Positions 34,119 through 43,800 of a stretch of DNA of 64,000 bases are shown here, one piece after another. The stretch is taken from contig CABTWP010000003.1 in the NCBI GenBank assembly GCA_902488525.1, positions 1 through 64,000 on the forward strand, read 5' to 3'. Numbering within the stretch: the first letter of the stretch is position 1; every line of letters starts with the position of its first letter. Origin of the DNA: an uncultured Collinsella sp. GTDB taxonomy: Bacteria > Actinomycetota > Coriobacteriia > Coriobacteriales > Coriobacteriaceae. The translations under genes were made by a program, and so were the position numbers. The notes beneath the pieces were generated by a model. That model made no database searches and was not told the DNA's origin. It saw only the letters and a program-made list of their open reading frames with translations.

Positions 34119-35324
34119 ATGAGCGGATTGAATATCGATAGCGAAGCCTGCATCGGTTGCGGTCGCTGCGTTCGCGCCTGTGCCTCGGGCGGCATCGTAG
34201 TGGAAGGCGAGCGATCAAGCCGATGCGCCCGCGTAACCGACGGCTGCATCCTATGCGGTGGGTGCGTCGACGCCTGCCCTGTCAACGCTATCTCGATCGA
34301 GCGTGATGAGGCCGCTGGTGCGGTTGGCCTCGATGCGTACCGAGACATTTGGGTATTCGCGCAGACCGACGAGCACTATACGGTGAATCCCGTTGCCTAT
34401 GAGCTCATGGGCAAGGGCCGCGAGCTTGCCGATGCTCGTGGCTGCCGTTTGGTGGCGCTGGTCGGTATGGGCCCCGAGGGTTCTCTCGGTGACCTGGAGC
34501 ATCTGGTTTGCGCGGGCGCCGACGAAGTCCTGGCCTGTCGCGACGAGCGCCTGCGCCAAAACGATGCGGAGGTCTACGCCCGCTTGATCTGCGATTTGGT
34601 AGCCGAACGCAAACCCGAGGCCATCCTATACGGTGCGACCGCTTTTGGTCGCGAACTGGCACCCGGCGTTGCCGTGCGTTTGCAGACGGGCCTTACGGCT
34701 GACTGCACCGTACTTTCGATGGATGCAGAGACGGGACTGCTGCAACAGACGCGTCCGGCGTTTGGCGGCAACCTGATGGCCACCATCATTTGCCCCAACC
34801 ACCGTCCGCAGATGGCAACGGTGCGCCCCGGTATCTTTAAGGCTCCCGACTTCGACTACGGCCGCTCTGGCACGATCACCCAGATATCGCTTGCGGATGA
34901 TGCTAAGGCTCGTGTCGAGATCTCGATTCCCGCCGAGGAGTGGGGACAGCAGCCCTCGATCGCCAATGCCGAGTGCCTGGTCGTGGTGGGTCGCGGCATT
35001 GGTTCCAAGAAAAACCTGCCGTTGATGCGAAGGCTCGCCGAGGCTCTGGGAGCCGAGCTTGGCTGCACGCGACCTGTCGTGGAGGCCGGCTGGTTGGAGT
35101 ATCGCCATCAGATTGGCCAGACGGGCGTATCGGTTTCGCCCAAGCTTCTCGTGAGTATCGGTGTTTCGGGCGCCATTCAGCATCTTGCCGGCATCGGTGG
35201 GGCGGAGTGCATTATCGCCATCAACGAGGACCCGGATGCCCCCATTTTCGGTGCTGCCCAGTACAAGGTTGTTGGGGACGCCGTCGAGGTCGTCGAGGAG
35301 CTGCTGGCCCAGCTTGAGCGCTAG
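34119..35324 (+). CDS. etfA: electron transfer flavoprotein alpha subunit with N-terminal 2x[4Fe-4S] ferredoxin domain
   Basis: 401 aa. The first 65 residues carry CIGCGRCVRAC and CILCGGCVDACP, two complete cluster sites, absent from ordinary EtfA and present in LctC-type subunits. The rest is EtfA: LVALVGMGPEGSLGDLEHLV, AILYGATAFGRELAPGVA, RPAFGGNLMATI, and the FAD-binding VEAGWLEYRHQIGQTGVSVSPKLLVSIGVSGAIQHLAG. It is adjacent to etfB with no gap. Its stop overlaps the end of the convergent HD gene by 4 nt. Confidence 0.94.
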   Translation: MSGLNIDSEACIGCGRCVRACASGGIVVEGERSSRCARVTDGCILCGGCVDACPVNAISIERDEAAGAVGLDAYRDIWVFAQTDEHYTVNPVAYELMGKGRELADARGCRLVALVGMGPEGSLGDLEHLVCAGADEVLACRDERLRQNDAEVYARLICDLVAERKPEAILYGATAFGRELAPGVAVRLQTGLTADCTVLSMDAETGLLQQTRPAFGGNLMATIICPNHRPQMATVRPGIFKAPDFDYGRSGTITQISLADDAKARVEISIPAEEWGQQPSIANAECLVVVGRGIGSKKNLPLMRRLAEALGAELGCTRPVVEAGWLEYRHQIGQTGVSVSPKLLVSIGVSGAIQHLAGIGGAECIIAINEDPDAPIFGAAQYKVVGDAVEVVEELLAQLER

Positions 35325-36133
35325 GCGCGCGCCAGCCAGTCGCGCATCTCGTCCTTTAGGCACTCCCAGGTCGCTTGCGTGGTGGGATTGGTAAAGGGGC
35401 GCGTAATGCCAAAGGGTGCGTCGAGCAGGCGGTAGATATCGCCCTGTTCGCGCGCCAGCGCGCGGCTTGCTGGATAGACGAGCTCAAACATAAAGCAGAT
35501 AAGCCCCACCAAGAAGTCGGCGGGCTCATCGCGCTCATCGCGTGCGACGCAGCGGTGCTCGTCAAAGGCGGCAAGTGTCGGCGACGAGAAACGGCTGCCG
35601 AGAAACGTCTTCTCGTCCACCTTGAGGATAGTGTCGACGGTGCTGTCGGCGATGGTGCGCATAATGTCGATCTTGTCACCATCGCGCACGATATCGCAGA
35701 AGCACCGTGTACGCTCGTCGAGTTGTGCCGGCAGGCGAAAGTCGCTGTGATAGGCGATGCTCGCTCGGATGAGCTCGTCATGCGCACCGGTTTCGATAAA
35801 GTCACGGATGTTTGTCGTGGCGGGTGCATCGGCGGGATTCTCGCCAAAGAGGACCTCGATGCCCAGCGCCGCATGGCTCATGCTCTCGGCGTCCTTAAAG
35901 GTGTCCCAGCGTCGCAGCTGCTCAAAGCGGCCCATATCGTGTAGCAGGCCGCAAAGCCATGCCAGGTCAATATCTTCTGACGACCAGCCCTGCTCGCGCG
36001 CTACGGCATCGCATGCCTCGGCCACGTGGTACGTATGCTCGATTTTGAGCGCGATGCGTGGGTTGGTGGCGTCGTAGGCATCGGTGTAGCTTTTGAAGGC
36101 CGCGCGCGCCCGGTCTCGATCGATAGCTGTCAT
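35321..36133 (-). CDS. HD-domain phosphohydrolase
   Basis: 270 aa. The metal site is recognisable: KIEHTYHVAEACDAVAREQG, LCGLLHDMGRFEQL (the HD pair) and the later IAYHSDF and RDGDKIDIMR. Members of this small family hydrolyse nucleotides or related phosphates; the substrate is unknown. The N-terminal 20 residues form a predicted amphipathic stretch. Convergent with and overlapping etfA by 4 nt, so no terminator separates them. Confidence 0.85.
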   Translation of the reverse strand: MTAIDRDRARAAFKSYTDAYDATNPRIALKIEHTYHVAEACDAVAREQGWSSEDIDLAWLCGLLHDMGRFEQLRRWDTFKDAESMSHAALGIEVLFGENPADAPATTNIRDFIETGAHDELIRASIAYHSDFRLPAQLDERTRCFCDIVRDGDKIDIMRTIADSTVDTILKVDEKTFLGSRFSSPTLAAFDEHRCVARDERDEPADFLVGLICFMFELVYPASRALAREQGDIYRLLDAPFGITRPFTNPTTQATWECLKDEMRDWLARA

Positions 36134-36259
36134 AATGACTTCCTAAAAAGTTGTGTCTTTCGATCCGGTGGCAATTGTAGGTGAACTCGGTTGCTGTCGG
36201 ATGATGATTCTGCCGTATCGCTACATGCGGCTCGGAGACCTTGTCAGGATGAGAAGCGT

Positions 36260-36952
36260 ATGGTGCTCAAAATCGTTAGAACCGTCTGGCCGGTGATGCT
36301 TACCTATGTTGCAATAGGCGCGCCGTGCGGAATGATCATGGGGCAGACGGGAATGGAGCCCTGGATGGTCTTTGCCCTGAGCAGTACGTTTGTGACGGGC
36401 AGCGGCCAGTTTATGATCTGCAACCTGTGGCTGGCGGGTGTGCCGGCAGCATCGATCGTCGCGAGCGTTGCCGCCATCTCCTCGCGTTTTGCGCTTTACT
36501 CGGCATCGATCGCACCGCATCTGAGGGGTGCCTCGAAGCGTCAGACGCTGGCTGTTGCCGCGACACTTACCGAGGAGGCATATGGCATCTCGCTTGCCAA
36601 GTTGGTTGAAGGGGAGGATTGGGGCCCGCGCGAGTCCTTTGTGCTCAACGTGATCCTCATCGCAACATGGGGCGTTTCGTGTACGATGGGCGCCATCGTC
36701 GGCGCCGTTGTCGATGTTCCCACCGCCATTGCAGCCTTTGTCTGCACCTCGCTCTTTATCTGCCTGCTCTTTTCGCAGCGGCTGTCGCGCGGTAACGTTG
36801 TCGCGGCGGTTTCGGGCGCGGTGTCCGTCGCCGTATGCAAGTTCTTGGGCCTCGCGAATATTGCCGTGCCGGCAAGCGTCGTGGTCGGCATTGCCATTGC
36901 GCTGGCGTGCGATGCTGTATTTGACGGAAGAGGTGCCCGCGATGCCCGCTAA
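36260..36952 (+). CDS. azlC: branched-chain amino-acid exporter subunit AzlC
   Basis: 230-aa integral membrane protein. ATG 36260 is preferred to the upstream TTG 36191 because it gives the family length and has AGGA before it. Seen: LTYVAIGAPCGMIMGQTG, SSTFVTGSGQFMICNLWLAG and LTEEAYGISLA, all diagnostic. It overlaps azlD by 11 nt. With AzlD it forms the exporter of branched-chain amino acids; the window also holds a complete importer for the same class of substrate. Confidence 0.92.
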   Translation: MVLKIVRTVWPVMLTYVAIGAPCGMIMGQTGMEPWMVFALSSTFVTGSGQFMICNLWLAGVPAASIVASVAAISSRFALYSASIAPHLRGASKRQTLAVAATLTEEAYGISLAKLVEGEDWGPRESFVLNVILIATWGVSCTMGAIVGAVVDVPTAIAAFVCTSLFICLLFSQRLSRGNVVAAVSGAVSVAVCKFLGLANIAVPASVVVGIAIALACDAVFDGRGARDAR

Positions 36953-37265
36953 CGAGTTCTTGGTTCTGTGGCTGTCGTCGTGGGCTGCTATCGCGTTCTT
37001 TCGCATCGCGCCGGCGTTCGCCTTGCGCGGGCGGACCCTGTCGCCCCGCATTACCGAGGCCCTGGGCTATATCCCGCCCGCTGCCTTTGCCGCGCTGGTC
37101 GCCAACGACTTGGTGAACCCCGGCGCGTTCGACGCGGGACTCTGGCCTGCCTTGGTTCCCTGGATTGCGGCCACCGGCGTCGTGGCGGTGGCAATCAAGA
37201 CAAAGTCGATGTTGTGGTGCTGCGTTTCGGGCATCGTGTTCTATATCGTTTTGAGCCTCGTATAG
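36942..37265 (+). CDS. azlD: branched-chain amino-acid exporter small subunit AzlD
   Basis: 107-aa membrane protein with about four hydrophobic segments, starting inside the azlC gene with an 11-nt overlap. It ends at the family length with IPPAAFAALVANDL, the conserved AzlD block, and a C-terminal hydrophobic helix (LWCCVSGIVFYIVLSLV). Required partner of AzlC. Confidence 0.9.
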   Translation: MPANEFLVLWLSSWAAIAFFRIAPAFALRGRTLSPRITEALGYIPPAAFAALVANDLVNPGAFDAGLWPALVPWIAATGVVAVAIKTKSMLWCCVSGIVFYIVLSLV

Positions 37266-37406
37266 GAGCAGGACGCGTTATCGTCCCGGCCTAACGAATC
37301 GAATTTCTCACCGAGGCGGTCTGCTTCTTCTGGTACCATGGTCAAACTTTACTGTAGCAAAGCGTGACGTGGGCTTTTGTTCTGCGTCAGCGGAAATGGG
37401 GGTTTC

Positions 37407-38429
37407 ATGGCACAGGAAGCGACCGCCAGCGAGCAAAAGAAATTCAAGGTACCGCGCATCCCGGGCGACATCATGATCTATCCGATGATCGTCGGCCTTT
37501 TGCTCAATACCTTCTGCCCGCAGGTCTTTGAGGTCGGCGGCTTCTTTACGGCTGCCTGCCGCGGCGGCTCCAACACCATCGTTGCCGCGATCTTGCTGTT
37601 CGTGGGCGCCGGCATCAGCTTTAAGTCCACGCCGGGCGCCATCAAGACCGGCATCGTCGTGCTGATTCCTAAGCTTGTAGTGGCAGCCGCGCTGGGTCTG
37701 GGCGTCGCGTACTTCTTTAACGATAACTTCCTGGGCCTGAGCTCCGTGTCTATCATCGGCGGCATAACGTTTTGCAACATGGCGCTCTATACGGGCATCA
37801 TGGGCGAGTTCGGCGATGAGTCCGAGCAGGGCGCTGTCGGTATCCTGTTCTTTACGGCCGGCCCCGCCGTCACGATGATCATCCTCGGTGTCTCGGGTCT
37901 CGCCAACATCCCCGTCGGCACCATCATCGGATCCATCCTGCCGCTTGTTATCGGCATGGTCCTGGGCAACTTGTTCCCGTTTATCAAGAATCTGCTGGTC
38001 CCCGGCGCCAATCCCGCGATCGCCGTTATCGGCTTTCAGCTCGGTGCGTCCATGAGCCTTTCGAGCTTTATCACCGGCGGTATTTCGGGCATCCTGCTGG
38101 GCCTCATCACGCTCTTTATCGTCGGTCCCATTACCTTTGCGTTCGAGCGCCTGTGCGGTGGTAACGGCAAGGCGGCCGTTGCCTGCTCCACTATCGCCGG
38201 CACGGCTATGACCACGCCGGTCGCCCTCGCCGAGGTCGCCCCGCGCTATGCCGAGCTTGCGCCCACTGCGTATGCGCAGATCGCCACTGCCGTCATCATC
38301 ACGGCAATCATGGCTCCGATTCTGACCGGCTGGGTCGATAAGAAGTTCTGCCACGGCAAAGAGGATCTGTCGCCTGCCGGTGTCGAGGCCATCGAGGAGG
38401 CCGTCGCGACCGACATCGATGGCGAGTAA
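37407..38429 (+). CDS. kdgT: 2-keto-3-deoxygluconate permease (KdgT family)
   Basis: 340-aa polytopic membrane protein (about ten segments). Seen: PRIPGDIMIYPMIVGLLLNTFCPQ, GAGISFKSTPGAIKTG and SIIGGITFCNMALYTGIMGEFGDESEQGAV, which are characteristic. It would import 2-keto-3-deoxygluconate by proton symport. No kdgK or kdgA gene is near, so the catabolic genes must lie elsewhere or the substrate differs. ATG 37407 is preceded by GGGGG. Terminated by a strong hairpin at 38475. Confidence 0.9.
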   Translation: MAQEATASEQKKFKVPRIPGDIMIYPMIVGLLLNTFCPQVFEVGGFFTAACRGGSNTIVAAILLFVGAGISFKSTPGAIKTGIVVLIPKLVVAAALGLGVAYFFNDNFLGLSSVSIIGGITFCNMALYTGIMGEFGDESEQGAVGILFFTAGPAVTMIILGVSGLANIPVGTIIGSILPLVIGMVLGNLFPFIKNLLVPGANPAIAVIGFQLGASMSLSSFITGGISGILLGLITLFIVGPITFAFERLCGGNGKAAVACSTIAGTAMTTPVALAEVAPRYAELAPTAYAQIATAVIITAIMAPILTGWVDKKFCHGKEDLSPAGVEAIEEAVATDIDGE

Positions 38430-38474
38430 TCGTCGACGCGAGTCAATCAAGCCGGCGTGCAATTCGCGCCGTTT

Positions 38475-38522
38475 GAGCGCCCGAACGAAAGCTGTCTTGC
38501 AGTGACGTTCGGGCGCTCTGCT
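38475..38522 (+). terminator. intrinsic terminator after kdgT
   Basis: A 13-bp stem, GAGCGCCCGAACG with CGTTCGGGCGCTC, followed by a moderately T-rich tract. Confidence 0.85.
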
Positions 38523-38616
38523 ATTATTCCCCTTACCCCTGCGGAGTAGGGGTGTTTATTGCCCAGACACGAATCGGGCGATTCTGACCACTTGGATATT
38601 GAAGGGATGGCGTCTA

Positions 38617-39759
38617 GTGGTTAAGGCACTCAAGATTGAGATATTCCTGCTATGCATGATTGTTCTTATCGGGCTTGCCGCGCGAAGTCGCCACTCCTTG
38701 TTCTCGAGTACCCAGCAGTTATTGTTTAGTACGCTCGGTTACACCTCTGCCGCGTACATGCTATTCGATATAATCTGGACGCTTTCGGACGGTGTGGGCG
38801 GCACGCTGGGCATTGCTGCCAACTGGATTTCCAACGCGGTTTCGTTTTCGCTCTTTGCCGCCGCGTGCCTCATTTGGTTTATCTATTCCGAGACGGTGCA
38901 GGGTTCTCGCCTTTTGACCGCGCGCTATAGGATGGCGTTTGTAACGCTGCCTGCGGTGCTGGTAGTCGTACTGGCGTTTACTAGCTACTGGACGCACGCC
39001 CTGTTCTATATCGATGCGCAGGGCGCGTATCGTCGCGGTTTTGTCTATATGATCCAGCCCATCGTCAGCTACTGCTACGTTATATATACGTCCCTGCATG
39101 CGTTTATACAATCTTGCAAGGTCGAGAGCCTACAAAAGAAGGCCATCTATCAAACCTTGGCATTTTTCGCCATTCCGGCCTTGGTGGCCGGTGTCTTTCA
39201 GGTCTTTTATTCGGGTCCCTGCCTTAGTGTCGGCATCATGTTAAGTATGTTGCAGCTCTACATTGTTTGTCAGGAGCAGCTGATCTCGACCGACCCGTTG
39301 ACTGGCCTTAACAATCGCAACCGTTTTGAGACCTATATGCTGTCGCTGTTCTCGGGTGCTGACCAGGCCGATGATGTGTATCTGCTTATGATGGATGCCG
39401 ACGGCTTTAAGCAAATTAACGACCGGTATGGACATGTTGAGGGCGATCATGCCCTCCAGGTCATATCTGCTACGCTCAAAGAGGTCTGCTCGGCGTCTGG
39501 TGGTTTTATCGCACGCTATGGTGGCGATGAGTTCGTGGTGCTTCAAAAGGCGACGGCGGAACAGGACATCATAGACCTGTGTTCGGCGATTAACGACGAG
39601 CTCGCTCGTGCCGAGGTGCCGTATGCATTGCGGATGTCCATCGGTTACGCGCGGGTCGGCGATAGTGTTGATACCTGGCAAGACTTACTTCGCGCTGCCG
39701 ATGCGGAGCTCTACCGCGTCAAGGCCGAGAAAAAGAAAGCCGGCGTCCAGATACGCTAG
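38617..39759 (+). CDS. membrane-bound diguanylate cyclase (GGDEF)
   Basis: 380 aa from GTG 38617 (AGGGA upstream; TTG 38599 is the alternative). The N-terminal 210 residues contain about seven hydrophobic segments, a membrane sensor of 7TM type. The C-terminal GGDEF domain has DPLTGLNNRNRFE, DADGFKQINDRYGHVEGD and an intact RYGGDEFVVL active site, so it should make cyclic di-GMP. There is no RxxD inhibitory-site motif upstream of GGDEF. No EAL or PilZ protein is in the window. Confidence 0.9.
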   Translation: MVKALKIEIFLLCMIVLIGLAARSRHSLFSSTQQLLFSTLGYTSAAYMLFDIIWTLSDGVGGTLGIAANWISNAVSFSLFAAACLIWFIYSETVQGSRLLTARYRMAFVTLPAVLVVVLAFTSYWTHALFYIDAQGAYRRGFVYMIQPIVSYCYVIYTSLHAFIQSCKVESLQKKAIYQTLAFFAIPALVAGVFQVFYSGPCLSVGIMLSMLQLYIVCQEQLISTDPLTGLNNRNRFETYMLSLFSGADQADDVYLLMMDADGFKQINDRYGHVEGDHALQVISATLKEVCSASGGFIARYGGDEFVVLQKATAEQDIIDLCSAINDELARAEVPYALRMSIGYARVGDSVDTWQDLLRAADAELYRVKAEKKKAGVQIR

Positions 39760-39860
39760 GAAAAGGGGTGCACGCTTGCGTGCGTGGCGGCCCTCAGCTC
39801 ACCGATGTACTCCATTAAGCTAAAGTACATGAATCCCCTCTGCTAAATAAGGGCAGTTCG

Positions 39861-40796
39861 TTAAGCTTTTTTGGGTTTGTTGACGATGATGATGCCGCTG
39901 CAGACCAACAGCAGGGCAACGATGACGGTAACGGGGCTCGTGCCAGCACCCTCGCCGAGCAGCAGCGCGCTCAGCAGCACACCAAAGACGGGGTTCATAA
40001 ACCCAAAGACCGAGACGCGGCTGACGGGGTTGACGGCAAGCAGGCGCGACCACAGCGAGTAGGCGACCGCGGAGATAAGCGCCATGTAGATGATGAGCGC
40101 GATGGCGGGGGCAATCGCCGTGGGGGAGAGCGCGCCACCCATCATAAAGCCGATGGCGGTGAGGACCAGGCCGCCGACCAAGAACTGCCACCCGGCAAGC
40201 AAGACGCCGTCGTGCTCGCGCGAGAAGATGCCGATCAGGCAGGTCGAAAGGGCGCCCGCGACGGTGGAGGCCAGGATGAAGCCCTCGCCGTCGAGCGTAA
40301 AGCCAAAGGTGCCGTCCGCGCCCGAAAGGTTGACGAGCGCGACGCCGGCAAAGCCCAGTACGCAGCCGAGCACCTTGGCCGCATCGAGCTTTTCGGTGCG
40401 AAACGCCAGGACGGCAAAGAGGATAGCCAAGAAGTTGGCGCTGGCCTCGATGATGGAGCTTGACATAGCGCTTGCACGGGAGAGACCAAGGTAGAAAAAG
40501 AAGTACTGGCCGATGGTCTGGAAGAGCGACAAGATGCAGATGGGCTTGATATCACGCGCTTGCGGAACGAGCGGTCGGCGCTGGGCCACGCTCATGCCAA
40601 CAATGACCAGCATGCCGGCAAGGGTGAAGCGCAGACCCGCGAAGAGCAGCTGCGAGGCGCTGTCGTGCGCGGGAATGCCAAAGAGGCCGTAGCCGATCTT
40701 GATGCAGGGGAAGGCAGAGCCCCAGAGCGCGCAGCAAACGAGACAGCCCAGGATGAGTCCGGGCAGGGTGGCGAGATACGGCTTGCGGCTTTTCAT
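39861..40796 (-). CDS. EamA (DMT) family transporter
   Basis: 311-aa membrane protein with ten predicted segments in two EamA repeats (LGCLVCCALWGSAFPCIKIGYGLFG and AFRTEKLDAAKVLGCVLGFAGVALV). ATG 40796 has AAAGGAC upstream; the longer frame to 40838 is unsupported. Such proteins export metabolites or amino acids; the substrate is unknown. It lies just downstream of purL on the same strand, separated by the purL terminator. Confidence 0.88.
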   Translation of the reverse strand: MKSRKPYLATLPGLILGCLVCCALWGSAFPCIKIGYGLFGIPAHDSASQLLFAGLRFTLAGMLVIVGMSVAQRRPLVPQARDIKPICILSLFQTIGQYFFFYLGLSRASAMSSSIIEASANFLAILFAVLAFRTEKLDAAKVLGCVLGFAGVALVNLSGADGTFGFTLDGEGFILASTVAGALSTCLIGIFSREHDGVLLAGWQFLVGGLVLTAIGFMMGGALSPTAIAPAIALIIYMALISAVAYSLWSRLLAVNPVSRVSVFGFMNPVFGVLLSALLLGEGAGTSPVTVIVALLLVCSGIIIVNKPKKA

Positions 40797-40821
40797 GATG
40801 TCCTTTCTACATGCGCGAAGC

Positions 40822-40858
40822 AAAAAAGAACCCGCCACCGGATGCGTCGGTGGCGGGT
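40822..40858 (-). terminator. intrinsic terminator after purL
   Basis: On the minus strand ACCCGCCACC pairs with GGTGGCGGGT and is followed by TCTTTTTT. Confidence 0.9.
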
Positions 40859-40895
40859 GTTGTTACCCGAGGGGATTGTACCCGATGGGAACGTA

Positions 40896-43800
40896 TTAAG
40901 CGAAGTAGGCTACGCCGCTCTCAAAGATCGGCATGAACTTGTCGCCGGGGACATGCTCGGGCACGTTGCGGTACAGGTTGTCGCCGCGACGCTCGGCATG
41001 GCCCATCTTGCCTAGGACGCGGCCGTCGGGGCTCGTGATGCCCTCAATGGCGAGTGCGGAGCCGTTGGGGTTGACGGAAAGATCCATGCTGGGCTTGCCG
41101 TCCTCGCCCACGTACTGCGTGGCGACCTGGCCGTTGGCGATCAGCTGGGCGAGTACTTCGTCATTGGCGACAAAGCGGCCCTCGCCGTGGCTGATGGCGA
41201 CGGTGTAGGGGTCGTCCAGGCTGCACTGCGACAGCCATGGGGACAGGTTGGACGAGATGCGGGTGCGCACCAGGCGGCTCTGATGGCGACCGATGGTGTT
41301 GAACGTCAGCGTGGGCGCATCGGGCGTGGCGTCGACGATGTCACCGTAGGGCACCAGGCCGAGCTTGACCAGAGCCTGGAAGCCGTTGCAGATGCCCAGC
41401 ATCAGGCCGTCGCGGGCCTTGAGCAGGTCGCGGACTGCCTCGGTGACCTCGGGAGCACGGAAGAACGCCGTGATGAACTTGGCAGAGCCGTCGGGCTCGT
41501 CGCCGCCCGAGAAGCCGCCGGGGATCATGACGATCTGGCTTGCACGGATGCGGCGGGCAAGCTCGTGGGTGCTCTCGGCGACGGCCTCGGGCGTGAGGTT
41601 GTTGATCACGAAGGTGTCGGCCTCGGCACCGGCGGCACGGAAGGCGCGGGCGCTGTCGTACTCGCAGTTGTTGCCGGGGAACACGGGGATGATCACGCGC
41701 GGGCGGGCGATCTTGGCGCCGCCGTACACGTGGATATCCTTGGCGCGGAAGTCGATGGTCTCGACCTCGGGGGTCTCGCCGGCGCTGCGGTAGGCGAAGA
41801 CGCCCTCGATGCCGCTCTCCCAGGCCTCCTGGAGCTCGGCGAGCTCGATGACCTCGGAGCCGGTGTCGATGACATAGCCCTCGACGGTGGTACCCAGGGG
41901 CTCGACGACAACGCCGTCGGCGACCTCGGGCAGCTCGGCGTCCTCGGCGAGCTCGACGATAAAGCTGCCGTAGAGCGGGGTGAAGAGGCTCTCCACGTCC
42001 ACATCCTCGGCAAGCTCGATGCCGATCTGGTTGCCGACGCACATCTTAAAGAGGCTCTCGGCGCCACAGCCGTAGCCGGGCGTGGAGACGGCCAGGGCGT
42101 CGCCGGTAGCAGTGAGCGCCTCGACGGCGTCAAACGCGGCGAGCAGCTGCTGGGCGTCGGGGCGGTAGTCCTCGCCGTAGGTGGCGGGGGCGATGCGGAC
42201 GACGCGGTGCGTCAGGCCCTTGAACTCAGGGGAGACGGCGCGCGCCGCGCGGCCCACGGCAACAGCGAAGCTGATCAGAGTCGGCGGAACGTTGAGCTCG
42301 CCGGCCTCGTCCTCAAACGAGCCGCTCATGGAGTCCTTGCCGCCGATGGCGCCGGCACCCAGGTCGACTTGGGCCATGAGGGCGCCCAGGACGGCTGCTG
42401 TGGGCTTGCCCCAGCGCTCGGCCTCGGTGCGCAGACGCTCGAAGTACTCCTGGAAGGAGAGATAGGCGCGTTTGTGCTCAAAGCCGGCAGCCACAAGTTT
42501 GGCGATGGACTCGACCACGGACAGATAGGCGCCCGCAAACTGGTCGGCCTCCATCAGATAGGGGTTGAAGCCCCATGCCATGGCGCTTGCCGTGGTGGTC
42601 TCGCCGTCCACGGGGAACTTGGCGACCATGGCCGAGCTCGGGGTGAGCTGCGTCTTGCCGCCAAAAGGCATAAGCACGGTTGCGGCACCGATGGTGGAGT
42701 CGAAGCGCTCGGAAAGGCCCTTGTTGGAGGCAACGTTGAGGTCGGTGACAAGCGAGGTCATGCGCTCGGCAAGCGTGGTGCCGGCCCAGCTGGGCTGCCA
42801 CACGCTGCGGGCGCACACGTGGGCGACCTGGTGCTTGGGCGCGCCGTTGGAGTTGAGGAACTCGCGGGATAGGTCGACGATGGCGACACCGTTCCAGGCC
42901 ATGCGCATGCGCGGCTCGGCGGTAACCTCGGCGATAACGGTCGCCTCCAGGTTTTCCTCGGCGGCGTAGCCCATGAACTCCTCGACGTCACCGTCGGCGA
43001 CGGCGCAGGCCATGCGCTCCTGGGACTCGGAAATGGCGAGCTCGGTGCCGTCCAGGCCGTCGTACTTCTTGGTCACGGTGTCCAGGTCGACATACAGGCC
43101 GTCGGCAAGCTCGCCCACGGCGACCGAGACGCCGCCGGCGCCAAAGTCGTTGCAACGCTTGATCAGGCGGCAGGCGTCGCCGCGGCGGAAGAGGCGCTGC
43201 AGCTTGCGCTCGACCGGGGCGTTGCCCTTCTGGACCTCGGCACCCGAGGTCTCGATGGACTCGGTGTTCTGGGTCTTGGAGGAGCCGGTGGCACCGCCGA
43301 TGCCGTCACGGCCGGTGCGGCCGCCCAGCAGGATGATCTTGTCGGTGGGGGCGGGGCACTCGCGGCGCACGTGGTTTGCCGGGGTAGCGCCCACGACGGC
43401 GCCGACCTCCATGCGCTTGGCCACGTAGCCGGGGTGATAGAGCTCGTTGACCTGGCCGGTGGCAAGGCCGATCTGGTTGCCGTAGCTGGAGTAGCCGGCG
43501 GCAGCGGTGGTTACGAGCTTGCGCTGCGGCAGCTTGCCCTCGAGCGTCTCGGACACGGGGACGGTGGGGTCGCCGGCGCCGGTGACACGCATGGCCTGGT
43601 ACACGTAGCTGCGGCCCGAGAGCGGGTCGCGGATGGCGCCGCCCACGCAGGTGGCGGCACCGCCGAAGGGCTCGATCTCGGTCGGGTGGTTGTGGGTCTC
43701 GTTCTTAAACAGGAACAGCCAGTCCTGGTCCTCGCCGTCGACATCGACCTTCACCTTGACGGTGCAGGCGTTGATTTCCTCGGACTCATCGACATCGGTC

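Noticed and set aside
41187..42872. Long open frame on the plus strand opposite purL
   Set aside because: It is the antisense shadow of purL in GC-rich codons; its protein is Gly/Leu/Asp low-complexity without motifs.
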